Position numbers and translations under genes: made by a program | Notes under the pieces: model-generated | Told to the model about the DNA's origin: nothing | Databases searched by the model: none | What the model saw: the letters and a program-made list of their open reading frames with translations, nothing else | Assembly (NCBI RefSeq): GCF_001411555.2 | Contig: NC_049914.1 | Location: forward strand, 15,516,798-15,580,797 | Length of the DNA stretch: 64,000 bases | Direction of reading: 5' to 3' | Origin: Juglans regia | Taxonomy: Eukaryota; Streptophyta; Magnoliopsida; Fagales; Juglandaceae | Shown: positions 43,365 through 54,198 of the stretch, piece by piece | Layout: each line of letters starts with the position of its first letter | Numbering within the stretch: position 1 is the stretch's first letter

Positions 43365-44835
43365 GTTTTGAAAATGATGGAAAAACAATCAAACTTGCTC
43401 CTTTAACTCCAACACAGGTCCCATGGGGATCAATTGAAGCTGAAATGTGAGGTTGCTCAAAACAGAAAGAGTGAAAATGAGAGTGATAAAAAAAGAAAGA
43501 GTAAAAGTGAGAGTGCAAAAAAGAAAAAGTGAAAAGGAGATTGAGCAAACAAGCAAGAGTGAAAGTGAGAATGAGCTGAAAAGCAAGAGTGAATGTGAGA
43601 GTGAAAGTGAAAGTGAGAGATTGAGCTGAAAAGCGAGAGTGAAGATGAGATTGAGAAGAAAAGAAATAGTGAGACCGAAATGGAGAAAGAGAGAAAAAAG
43701 AAGAGGGTGAGACTAAGACCTCAAGCAAAAGAGAGAATGAGTTGAAAAATAATTGTGAGGTCGAGAGTACAAAAAAAGATGAAGAAAAAAAGAGTGACAG
43801 AAAAAAAGAGACTGAAAAGAAAAAAGAGTGTGAAAGGGAAAAAGAGAGTGGAAAGAAAAGAGAGTGTGAAGAAAGTGAGGGAAAAACAAAGAGAAAAGTG
43901 AGTTTTTATGCTAAGGCGAGTCTTAATCCTAACGAACTTGACGTATGTTTGCCTAGTATAGTTGTCTCTTTGTTGCAGGGATATGAGGTCGTGTTTCCAA
44001 GTGGTGTATTTAGTAGATTGCCACCTATTAAGAAGATAGAGCACTGCATTGATTTTGTGCCAGGTGCGACAATTCCTAACTGACCTTTCTTTGAAAAACA
44101 TGAGTCATTGACACACTTAAAAGGACAAGGTAAGTTGTTGACTAGAATGCATGCTAAGCGGGAGGATTGTATTGAGACTTTTCCTCATGTATTCAAATAC
44201 ACACATGATATGAAAAATTTTGCGGTTGATGCTTTGGCAAGAAGGTATGTCATTGTCTTCATTTTAGATGCAAAATTGTTGAGATTTGAATATGATAAGG
44301 AATTGCATGCTAATGATGATTACTTTGCTAGTGTGTATGGGACATGTGAGAAAGCATCTTTTGGTAAGTTCTATAAACTAGATTGGTACTTGTTTAGAAA
44401 GAGTAGATTTTGTGTGCCTACTAGTTTTATGTGTAAGTTGCTTGTGTGTGATAGACATGCTGGTTTGTTGGGTAACCTTGGTGTAAGGAAGACTTTTGTT
44501 GTGTTGCATGACTGTTTGTGGGAATATCATTTGCCATTCAAAGACGTGTTGCACGAATGTTTATGGAAGTATCATTTATTATTCATTGATGTATTGTATG
44601 AACATTTGTCGGAGTATCATTTCCCATGCATTGACGTGTTGCATGAATATTTGCGGGAGTATTATTTGCGTTTCATTGAGTTTGCATATAATTGGCGTGG
44701 TCATTCTGGTGAAAATAAGATTTCAGACATGTTGCATGAACGTTTATGGGAGTATCATTTGCCATTCATTGACTTGTTGCATGAACGTTTGCGGGAGTAT
44801 CATTTGCCATTCATTGAGTTTGCATATTGGAAAAC
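43365..44835 (+). mobile_element. E9: non-autonomous family-A internal fragment (N2 type)
   Basis: Begins within the protease/linker segment (GTTTTGAAAATGATGG) and ends in the repeat array at TTTGCATATTGGAAAAC, where a minus LTR takes over. No LTR of its own remains. Confidence 0.8.
44501..44828 (+). repeat. E9 integrase-derived 45-bp tandem repeat, 6 units
   Basis: [60 protein letters not shown], spacer [46 protein letters not shown]. The order matches E5 closely, so the two share a recent ancestor. Confidence 0.85.
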
Positions 44836-45485
44836 TCAATCAATTTGAAAATTCCCCAAGAAAGCCAAAATCAAGTCAATGGATGGAAAATCTAGACCCG
44901 ATGAGAACTCGTTTCAAGAACCTAGATTATATTAAAATCTAGACGAATTGAAGAACCCGTCTCACGAACTCAGATTACAAAGGAGGAACGCCACAAAGGT
45001 TATGATTTACCTTTGATAAGTTCAAAAGTTCAATTAACAACAAGTGGAGACAAACTCAACTCACAATGAACAAATTCATCAAATTTCATAAAACTGATTA
45101 AAATGAGGCAACATAGTGTATTTAAAGCAAAACCTAACGAAACCCTAGCGAAAATAAACCCCCATCTTCCAAAAGTGCCCCTGGATGAACAGTGCCGCGG
45201 CTACAATGTGGCACTACAGTAACTCGGCTATAGTAACCCTAACCCTCGTTCAATAAAATAATAACTTTCCCAACATGCCCTTGCATAGGCCCCCTTAAGT
45301 GTATCCCGTAATAAACCCAATTATTCTAAACTAATAAAATAAATTCTTTAAATGAATTAAATAAGTTGAAACCCTTCAAGAGCCCAAAACCTTTAAGTCT
45401 TATCATTGCCATCTTCCATAGGTGATCAAATGAATCAAAACTGGATCTTCATCCTTCGAGCCGCATCTTGAATGTTGGGCTCTTG

Positions 45486-48022
45486 CTAAACTCGTCCCAA
45501 GTGGATTGCATCAATCATTGCATTGTCTCCATGATCTTTAAGACTAGGCCCATCTTGGTTCCTATCATTACCCTTCTCCTCAAAAGGATTCGATCTCGAA
45601 TCTCCACATGGATCAAATGGAAATTGGTTAGTAACATTGAAAATAGTAGAAACATGATACTTACCTGGAAGATCCATTAGATATGCATTTTCATTAATTT
45701 GTTCAAGAATTTGTAATAGTCCATCCAAGCTACTCGTATCATCAACTGGTAAAGACTTTAAATCTAAAGCAGGAAATGGATTAAGTCTATAACAATTTCA
45801 ATTGGTGAAAATTTAGTAAGAGCATGAACACTCTAATTATATGTAAACTCAATGAATGGCAAACAATACTCCCACAAATGTTCATGAAGCACATCTAAAG
45901 TCTTCATCGAACCAAAATGACCGCCCCAATATGCAATCTCAATGAATGGCAAATGAAACTTTCGCAAACGTTCATGCAACAAGTCAATGAATGGCAAATG
46001 ATACTCCAACAAACGTTCATGCAACACGTCTGAAAATCGTATTTTCACCAAAATGACCACTCCAATTATATGCAAACTCAATGACACGCAAATGATACTC
46101 CCGCAAACGTTCATGCAACACGTCAATGTATGGCAAATGATACTCCCACAAACGTTCGTGCAACACATCAATGAATGAAAAATGATACTTCCAGAAACGT
46201 CCATGCAACAAGTCATTGAATGGCAAATGATAATCCCAAAAATGTTCATGCAACACAACAAAAGTCTTCCTTACACCAAGGTCACCCAACAAACCACCAT
46301 GTCCATCACACACAAGCAACTTACGCATAAAACTAGTAGGCACAAAATCTATTCTCTCTAAACAAGTACCAATTTAGTTTATAGAGCTTACCAAATGTTG
46401 CTTTCTAACATGTTCCATACACACTATCAAAGTCATCATCATTAGCATGCAATTCCTTATCATATTCAAGTCTCAACAATTCTGCATCTAAAATGAAGAC
46501 AAGGACATACCTTCTTGCTAAAGCGTCAACAACAAAATTTTTCATACCTTATGTGTATTTGAACACATGAGAAAAAGTCTCAATACAGTCCTCCCACTTA
46601 GCATGCATTCTAGTCAACAACTTACCTTGTCGCTTCAAGTATATCAAGGACTCATGTTCTTCAAATAAAGGTTGGTTAGGAATTGTCGCACCTGGCACAA
46701 AATCAATGTAGTACTCTATATCCCTAATAGGTGGCAATCCACTAAACACACCGCTAGGAATCATGACCTTAAATCCCTACAACAAAGAAACAAAAACACT
46801 AGACAAAGAGTCGTTAAATTCATTAGTATAAAAGCTTGTCTTAGCATAAAAACTCACTTTTGTCTTTCTGTTTCTCTCTACAACCTCTCTTTCTTTTTCC
46901 GCTTGTGGCTCCACTATTTTTTCTTGACTCTTAACCACCTCTATATTTTCTTTTTCTCTCTCTCTTTCTTTTGATGTTTCGGCCTCATTCTATTTTTTCC
47001 TCTCAATTCTTTGTTCCTTTCACTCTCCTCTTTTTTTGAACTCTAGGCCTCACAATTGTTTCAGCCTCACCCAAATCTTTTCCCTTTGGTGGTTCAGTCT
47101 TCTCCTTTGCTACAACTTGATCATTTTTGTCCCACTTTGATTTCCAAGGAGTACTAGAAACCAAAGTATACCTTGATGTTCCCTTTCCTTTTAGCCGCCT
47201 CTCCACCTTCATAGCCATGTGCACCTTATCTTCTACCTCCACATAATGTTGCAACTCAACTACATTGGCTATCTCCCTATTCAACCCGCTCAAAAATCTT
47301 GTCATCGTGGCATCCTGATCCTCCATTACATTAGCCTGAATCATAGCCACCTCCATCTCCTTATGGTAATCCTCTACACTCCTATACCCTTGTATAAGAT
47401 TTTGTAATTTTTGGTAGAGGTCTCTATAGTAGTCGCTAGGTACAAATCTCCGCCTCATGATAGCTTTCAACTCTCTCCATGTTTCTACAGGCCTCTCAAG
47501 ATTCCTCCTCCTAATGGTCACTAATTGATCCCACCAAATAGTAGCATAATCAGTGAACTCAATTGCAGCCAACTTCACCTTCTTCTCCTAAGAGTAATTA
47601 TGACAATCAAACACCAACTCTATTCTTTTCTCCCACTCTAAATAAACTTCAGGGTCAGTTCTACCTTAGAATGATGGTATTTTCATTTTGATGCTCCCAA
47701 GGTTCTTATCTACTCTATCTCGACCCCCTGGGTTTGCCCCAAGTCATCTTCCACGCCTAACTCCTCTATGTCTATCCAATCCAACTTCAGATGTTAGGCC
47801 TTCCCCATCCTCACCATTTTGATACCCATTGTCAATACTAGGCTCACGTCGCCTCATATCTTTCTCACCTTTTAGATTTCTAATCACTGCTTCTTGATTA
47901 TCCATACTATCTCTCACTGAACCCAACACCAAGTTCAACCGCTCAAATCATTGTTGCATGACTTCCAACACAAGGGATGAGTTATCTGCCTTCCCTTTTG
48001 GTGATGAGTCACTCCTATGACA
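45486..48022 (-). pseudogene. E10 Gag / pol-remnant (N1), broken
   Basis: The presumed start at about 48022 is followed at once by TAG. Gag text is clear from LNLVLGSVRDSMDNQEAVIR to KVERRLKGKGTSRYTLV (47,938 to about 47,150), with breaks near 47,740 and 47,590. Lys/Glu-rich sequence, linker LPPIRDIEYYIDFVPGATIP, RNase H tail, integrase start LLVCDGHGGLLGDLGVRK, the repeat array and the tail FQILEQINENAY-like follow, with [16 protein letters not shown] ending in the LTR near 45,486. Protease and RT are absent. Confidence 0.76.
45833..46262 (-). repeat. E10 integrase-derived 45-bp tandem repeat, about 7-8 units
   Basis: [60 protein letters not shown], spacer [15 protein letters not shown] (frameshift), [60 protein letters not shown]. 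Confidence 0.84.
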
Positions 48023-48836
48023 TATTGTAATATGCTGCCCAAAAGAATGTTAGTGGAAAACCTTACACACTTCCTTACGTATTTACACTCGAATAATGAC
48101 ACTCCACTCGTGTTTCACTCTTAATTGACTTTTTCCCGATAATAGTCTCACACTCTCTTGCCTTATACCTCAAAAGTTTTCTCACTCAAGTTCTTTCAGA
48201 ACTAATTGAACTAAATCAAGATAATACAACTTTGTATTATTCCAACCAGTAATATAGATCAAAGAAACAAGGAATGAAACCAGTTGTATTCAACTCCTAT
48301 GATGATAGTAACTCAATTAACAAATACTTTCATTCTCTTTGTTGTAACTATGTAGCAATTTTGAATATCCTACCTTCTCTTTTCTTCTTCTTCTTCTTTC
48401 TGTTTTTTTTTTTTCGAATTTTCTTTTTTTTTCTTTTCTTTTCCTTTCCATTCATTTCCTTTCTTTTTCTTTTCTCTAATTCAACCACAAACAGCAATAT
48501 TCAATTGTGAAAACCAAACAATTGAATTCAAACACACAAGCAGGGACATTAAAGTAGAAGAGAATCAATGGAACGACACTCCAAGCAATTGACAAACTTA
48601 GAAATGCAGGAAACCCTAGAATTTTGAAACCCTAGGTGATGCAAATTTCAGCCAAACCCTAAGAATTTCGGCCGCCTACTTTTTTTTCTATTTTTTTTTT
48701 GTTTGGCCTAGAACAATGATGCCCTAGAATTAAATTTAAGGATGCTAGAACTAAAAGATAGAATCAGACCTGATTGGAAACTTTGCTCTGAATACCAAAT
48801 GTTATGAACCCGTGGGAATAAATTCCATTTGAAAAC

Positions 48837-49063
48837 TGATAGGAACCAAGTTGGGCCCACTCTTAAAGATCCTTTGCAAGTTCCAGATGGGCCAATTACA
48901 AGATCAAGGGCCAAGAAGATCAAGGAAGCAATGCTAGGATTAGTGCAATCCACTTGGGATGAAGCCAGCAAGAGCCCAACACTGAAGTTGGGTCTGAAAG
49001 AAGAAGAACCAGCTTTTATCCACTTTATTCAACCTGTGGAAGACATGACTTGGAGATACGGCC
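48837..49063 (+). repeat. A2 LTR 5' fragment with open integrase tail
   Basis: TGATAGGAACCAAG to GATACGGCC, cut by satellite. PLQVPDGPITRSRAKKIKEA is intact, and the usual terminal TAG after DMT reads TGG. Confidence 0.82.
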
Positions 49064-51674
49064 AAAGCATGTGCAAAAGAGGGCACAATAAGAGTTTCTC
49101 CGATTCGCCCCGTTTTGGGGCATACATAGCCTAAGATCGTGGTAGTACCAAAGGTTGCCTGGGACCAAAAAACTCCAACCTCTCATTTTTGCCACTCTGC
49201 CCTCAATTGGTTTTTAACTAAGCATGGGCAAAGTGGTAAAAATAAGTGTTCCTCCAATTTGCCCCGGGTTGGGGCATACTTATGCTAATGTCGAGGTAGA
49301 AACAAAGGTAGCTCGCGAGCGAAAAGCACCAACCTCTTATTTTTTTATACCTAGCCCTCAATATGTTTCCAACTAAGTATGTGCAAAAGTGGTAAAAATA
49401 AGGGTTGTTCCAATTCGCCCCGTTTTGGGGCATACATACCCTAAGATCGTGGTAGTACCAACGGTAGCCCGCGAAAAGAAAACCCCAATCTCTTATTTTT
49501 GCCACTTTGCCCTCAATTGGTTTCCAACTAAGCATGGGCAAAATGATAAAAATAAGAGTTGCTACGATTTGCCCCGGGTTGGGGCATACTTACGCTAATG
49601 TCGTGGTAGAACCAAAGGTAGCCCACGAGCGAAAACCACCAACCTCTTATTTTTTATACCTAGCCCGCAATAGGATTCCAACTAAGCATGTGCAAAATGG
49701 TAAAAATAAGAGTTGCTCCGATTCGCCCCGTGTTGGGGCATACATAAACCCTAAGGTCGTGGTAGTAGCAAAGGTTGCCTGGGAGCAAAAAACTCCAACC
49801 TCTCATTTTTGCCACTCTGCCCACAATTGGTTTTTAACTAAGCATATGCAAAGTGGTAAAAGATAAAAGTTCCTCCAATTCGCCCCGGGTTAGGGCATAC
49901 TTACGCTAATGTCGAGGTAGAAACAAAGGTTGCCCGCAAGAAAAAAACACGTCCTCTTATTTTTTATACCTAGGCCTCAATAGGTTTCCAACTAAGTATG
50001 TGCAAAAGTGCTAAAAATAAGAGTTGTTCCAATTCGCCCCGTTTTGGGGCATACATACCCTAAGATCATGGTAGTACCAAGGGTAGCCCGCGAAAAGAAA
50101 ACCCCAATCTCTTATTTTTGCCACTTTTCCCTCAATTGGTTCCCAACTAAGCATGGGCAAAGTGATAAAAATTAGAGTTGCTCCCATTCGCCCCGGGTTG
50201 GGGCATACTTACGCTAATATTGTGGTAGAAACAAAGGTAGCCTGCAAGGAAAAAACAACAACCTCTTATTTTTTATACCTAGCCCTAAATAGGTTTCGAA
50301 TTAAACATGTGCAAAAGTGGTAAAAGTAAGAGTTGCTCCGATTCGCCCCGTGTTGGGACATACATAGACCCTAAGGTCGTGGTAGTACCAAAGGTAGCCC
50401 GGGAGCAAAAAACTCCAACCTTTCAGTTATGCCACTTTGCCCTAAATTAGTTTCCAACTAAGCATGGGCAAAGTAGTAAAAATAACAGTTGCTCCGATTC
50501 GCCCCAGGTTGGGGCAGACATACCCTAAGATTGTTGTAGTACCAAAGGTAGCCCGCGAAAAGAAAACCCCATTCTCTTATTTTTACCACTTTTCCCTCAA
50601 TTGGTTCGCAACTAAGCATGGGCAAAGTATTAAAAATTAGAGTTGCTCCGATTCGCCCTGAGTTGGGGCATACTTACGCTAATGTCGTGGTAGAAACAAA
50701 GGTAGCCCGCAACAAAAAAACACCAACCTCTTATTTTTTACACCTAGCCCCCAATAGGTTTCCAATTAAGCATGTACAAAACCGGTAAAAGTAAGAGTTG
50801 CTTCGATTCGCCCGGTGTTGGGGCATACATACACCCTAAGGTCGTGCTAGTACCAAACGTAGCCTGGGAGCAAAAAATTCCAACCTCTCATTTTTGCCCT
50901 CAATTGGTTTCCAACTAAGCATGGACAAAGTGGTAAAAATGAGATTTGCTCCAATTCGCCCCGGGTTGGGGCATACTTACGCTAATCTCGTGGTAGAAAC
51001 ATTGGTAGCCGCGAGCGAAAAACACGAACCTCTTATTTTTTATACCTAGCCCTCAATAGGTTTCGAATTAAACATGTGCAAAATTGGTAAAAATATGAGT
51101 TGCTCCGATTCGCCCCGTGTTGGAGCATACATACACCCTAAGGTCGTGGTAGTACCAAAGGTAGGCTGGGAGCAAAAAACTCCAACCTCTCATTTTTGCC
51201 CCAATTGGTTTCCAATTGGTTTCCAATTAAGCATGTGCAAAAGGTGTAAAAATAAGAGTTGTTCCGATTCACCACGTGTTAGTGCATACATACACCCTAA
51301 GGTTGTGGTAGTAGCAAAGGTAGCCCTCGAGCAAAAAATACCAACCTCTTATTTTTTATACCTAGCCCTCAATATGTTTCCAATTAAGCATGTGCAAAAG
51401 TGGTAAAAATAAGAGTTGCTCCGATTCACCACGTGTTGGGGCATACATACACCCTAAGGTCGTGGTAGTACCAAAGGTAGCCCGGGAGCAAAAAACTCCA
51501 ACCTCTCATTTTTGCCACTTTTCCCTCAATTGGTTTCCAACTAAGCTTGGCAAAGTGGTAAAAATAAGAGTTGCTCTGATTCGCCCCTGGTTGGGGCATA
51601 CTTACGCTAATGTCATGGTAGAAGAAAAGGAAGCCCGCGAGTGAAAAACACCAAGCTCTTATTTTTTATACCAG
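49064..51674 (+). repeat. 154-bp satellite array with tetrameric higher-order repeat, about 17 monomers
   Basis: Three monomer types recur. B has GGGAGCAAAAAACTCC (49161, 49781, 50401, 50866, 51168). C has CGCGAAAAGAAAACCCC (49471, 50090, 50555). A has ACTTACGCTAATGTCG with TTTTTTATACCTAGCCC. The order is B-A-C-A repeated. B-to-B spacings are 620, 620, 465 and 302 bp and C-to-C spacings 619 and 465 bp, so the unit is a tetramer of about 620 bp that later loses monomers. Reading frames here are artefacts. Confidence 0.88.
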
Positions 51675-52127
51675 TGATATGAACCCGTGGGAATGAAATC
51701 CCTTGAACCCATAGTCAATTTGAAATCTCCCCAAGAAAGCCAAAATCAAGTTAATGGATGGAGAACCTAGACCCGATGAGAACTCGTTTCAAAAACTTAG
51801 ATTATATTAAAATATAGACTCGTTGAAGAACCCGTCTCAAGAACCCAGATTACAAAGGAGGAACGCCACAAAGGTTGTGATTTACTTTTAATAAGTTCAA
51901 AAGTTCAATTAAGAATAAGAGGAGTGAAACTCAACTCACAATGAATAAATTCATCAAATTTCATAAACTTCATAAACTTCTGAAAAATGAGGCTACAAAG
52001 AGTATTTAAACTAAAACCTAATTAAAACCCTAGATAAAATAAAACCCCATCTTCCAAAAATACCCCTGAGTGAACAGTGCCGCGGCTACAGTATGATGTT
52101 ACAGTAACTCAGCTACAGTAACCCTAG
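51675..52127 (-). repeat. Minus A1 LTR fragment
   Basis: Begins TGATATGAACCCGTGGG directly after satellite and breaks near ACAGTAACCCTAGC, where E11 coding sequence follows. Confidence 0.8.
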
Positions 52128-53245
52128 CACTCGAAAAAGAAACTAGCACTTGCTTATTTACCCTAGCCTCCCCACAATCACTCAAACACAGCAACATGTA
52201 TGGCCTCGGGTGTTTCAAAATAGGTAAATTTAATTTCTCAACTAAAGTAGTGCTAGCCAAATTAATACAACTCCTCAAATCAACGATCATACTACATACT
52301 CTGCTGCTCTATATCATCCATCTTAACTTTTGTGTTGAGTGCATGCCTGGTAACAAGAGAATCACCATAGTCTTCATTCTCATACCCATTTTCAACACTA
52401 AACTCATGATGCCTCCTATCTCTCTTGCCATGGAGATTTCTAATTACTGCATCTTGATGATCCATCGTATCCCTCACTTCACCCAACTCCAAGTTCAACT
52501 TCTTAAACTGTTGTTGCATGGCTTGCAAGAGAAGGGATGAGTTATGTACCATCCCCTTTGGTGATGAGTCACTCCTATGAGACATCATAATGTGCTGCAC
52601 AAAAAGAATGTTAGTGGAAAACCTCACACACTCCCTTACGTGTTTACACTCGAAGAATGGCACTCCACTCGTGTTTCACTCTTAATTGGCTTTTTCCAGA
52701 TAATAGTTTCACACTCTCTTGCCTTTTACCTCAATAGTTTTCTCGCTCAAGTTCTTTAAGAACTAGTTGAACTAAATCAAGACAATACAACCTTGTATTA
52801 TTCCAACCAGTAATATAGATTCAAGAAACCATGAAGGAAAAAAATGACATGAGACTCAAGGAATTTATACGAGAGAAAGAGTAATTATAAAACAAGATAC
52901 CAACTAGAAAGATGTATTCAGCTCCTATGATGATAAAAGCTCAATCAACAAACACTTTCTTTCTCTTTGTTGTAGCTATGTAGCAACTTTGAATACGCCA
53001 CCTTCTCTTTTCTTCTTCTTCTTCTTTCTATTTTTTTTTTCGAATTTTCTTTTCTTTTCTTTTCCTTTCCTTTCCCTTCCTTTCTTTTTCTTTTCTCTAA
53101 TTCAACCACAAACAGCAATATTTAATTGTGAAAACCAAACAATGGAATTCAAACACACAAGCATGGACAATGAAGTAGAAGAGAATCAATGGAACGACAC
53201 TCCAAGCAACTGACAAACTTAGAGATGCAGGAAACCCTAGAATTA
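52128..53245 (-). mobile_element. E11: N2 protease/Gag-start fragment with leader
   Basis: Minus-strand leader (about 53,245 to 52,600, with purine tract complement near 53,030-53,100), Gag start and protease region, then a break at 52,128. No LTR lies on the leader side. Confidence 0.78.
52130..52588 (-). pseudogene. E11 Gag-start / protease-region remnant
   Basis: MMSHRSDSSPKGMVHNSSLL at 52588, QQQFKKLNLELGEVRDTMDH, RRHHEFSVENGYENEDYGDS, then MKMDDIEQQS-like text joined by a small deletion to [20 protein letters not shown]. This is again the Asp-Leu-Arg form of the protease site. It ends VNKQVLVSFSS at 52,130. Confidence 0.75.
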
Positions 53246-54198
53246 AACTAGGTTGGAGTTGCCACCCATTAGAGGCATTGAGCATTCCTGGTGAGTATAA
53301 AGTTTCTGCAACTTTCAATGTTTCTGATCTTTCTCCTTTTGATGTAGGTGAAGATTCGAGGTCGAATCCTTTTGAGGAGAGGGGGAATGATAGGAACCAA
53401 GGTGGGCCTACTCTTAAAGATCATTTGCAAGTTCCAGATGGGCCAATTACAAGATCAAGGAGACAATGCAAGGATTGATGCAATCCACTTGGGAAAAGTT
53501 TAGCAAGAGCCCAACATTCAAGATGGGGCTTGAAGGATGAAGATCCAGTTTTAATTCATTTGATCAGCTACGGAAGAGGGCAACGACAAGACTTAAAGGC
53601 TTTGGGCTCTTGAAGGGTTTTAACTTATTTAATTCATTTAAAGAACTTATTTTATTAGTTTAGAATAATTGAGTTTATTATGGGAAACACTTATGGGGGC
53701 CTATGCAAGGGCATGTTGGGAAAATTATTATTTTATTGAACTAGGGTTAGGGTTACTGTAGTCGAGTTACTGTAGTGCGACACTATAGCTGTGGTACTGT
53801 TCATCCAGGGGCACTTTTGTAAGAGGGGGGTTTATTTTGGCTAGGGTTTCATTAGGTTTTGCTTTAAATATTCTATGTAGCCTCATTCTAATAAGTTTAT
53901 GAAGTTTTCTAAAATTTGATGAATTTATTTATTGTGAGTTGAGTTTTACTCATCTTGTTCTTAATTGAACTTTTGAACCTATCAAAAGTAAATCACAACT
54001 TTTGTGGCGTTCCTCTTTTGTAATCTGGGTTCTTGAGACGGGTTCTTCAACGGGTCTAGATTTTAATATAATCTAGGTTCTTGAAACGGGTTCTCATCAC
54101 GTCTAGGTTCTCCATCCATTGGCTTGATTTTAGCTTTCTTGGAGAGTTTTCAAATTGATTGAGGGTTCAAGGGATTCAGTTCCCGTGGGTTCATATCA
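53246..54198 (+). mobile_element. Autonomous-type scrap: linker, integrase tail, polypurine tract and 3' LTR
   Basis: Pre-RT linker nucleotides (GGAGTTGCCACCCATTAGAG) join directly to the integrase C-terminus ([20 protein letters not shown]), so all of RT to integrase is deleted. Polypurine tract 53384-53397 and the LTR 53398-54198 follow. The LTR starts as A2 for about 75 bp (TGATAGGAACC, PDGPITRSR) and switches to A1 at AGACAATGCAAGG. Confidence 0.8.

Larger units (their letters stand above)
43365..44848 (+). pseudogene. E9 N2 polyprotein remnant, broken
   Basis: Contains [18 protein letters not shown], a Lys/Glu/Ser-rich segment with several frameshifts (43,440-43,890), [20 protein letters not shown], linker LPPIKKIEHCIDFVPGATIPN, and then TGA at 44,081-44,083 where other copies have CGA (Arg). 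The frame resumes with [29 protein letters not shown], integrase start and six repeats. The last codons read into the adjoining LTR. Confidence 0.77.
44836..48836 (-). mobile_element. E10: non-autonomous family-A element (N1 type), LTRs damaged
   Basis: The left LTR at 44836-45567 lacks its first 45 or so bases. Polypurine tract 45568-45584, coding remnant, leader with purine tract and primer site with the extra T at 48785-48799 follow. Only about 35 bp of the right LTR survives (48800-48836), where a plus A2 LTR begins. Confidence 0.82.

Noticed and set aside
36439..43369. Target duplication for E8
   Set aside because: The flanking pentamers AGTGT and GTTTT do not match, so a duplication is not claimed.
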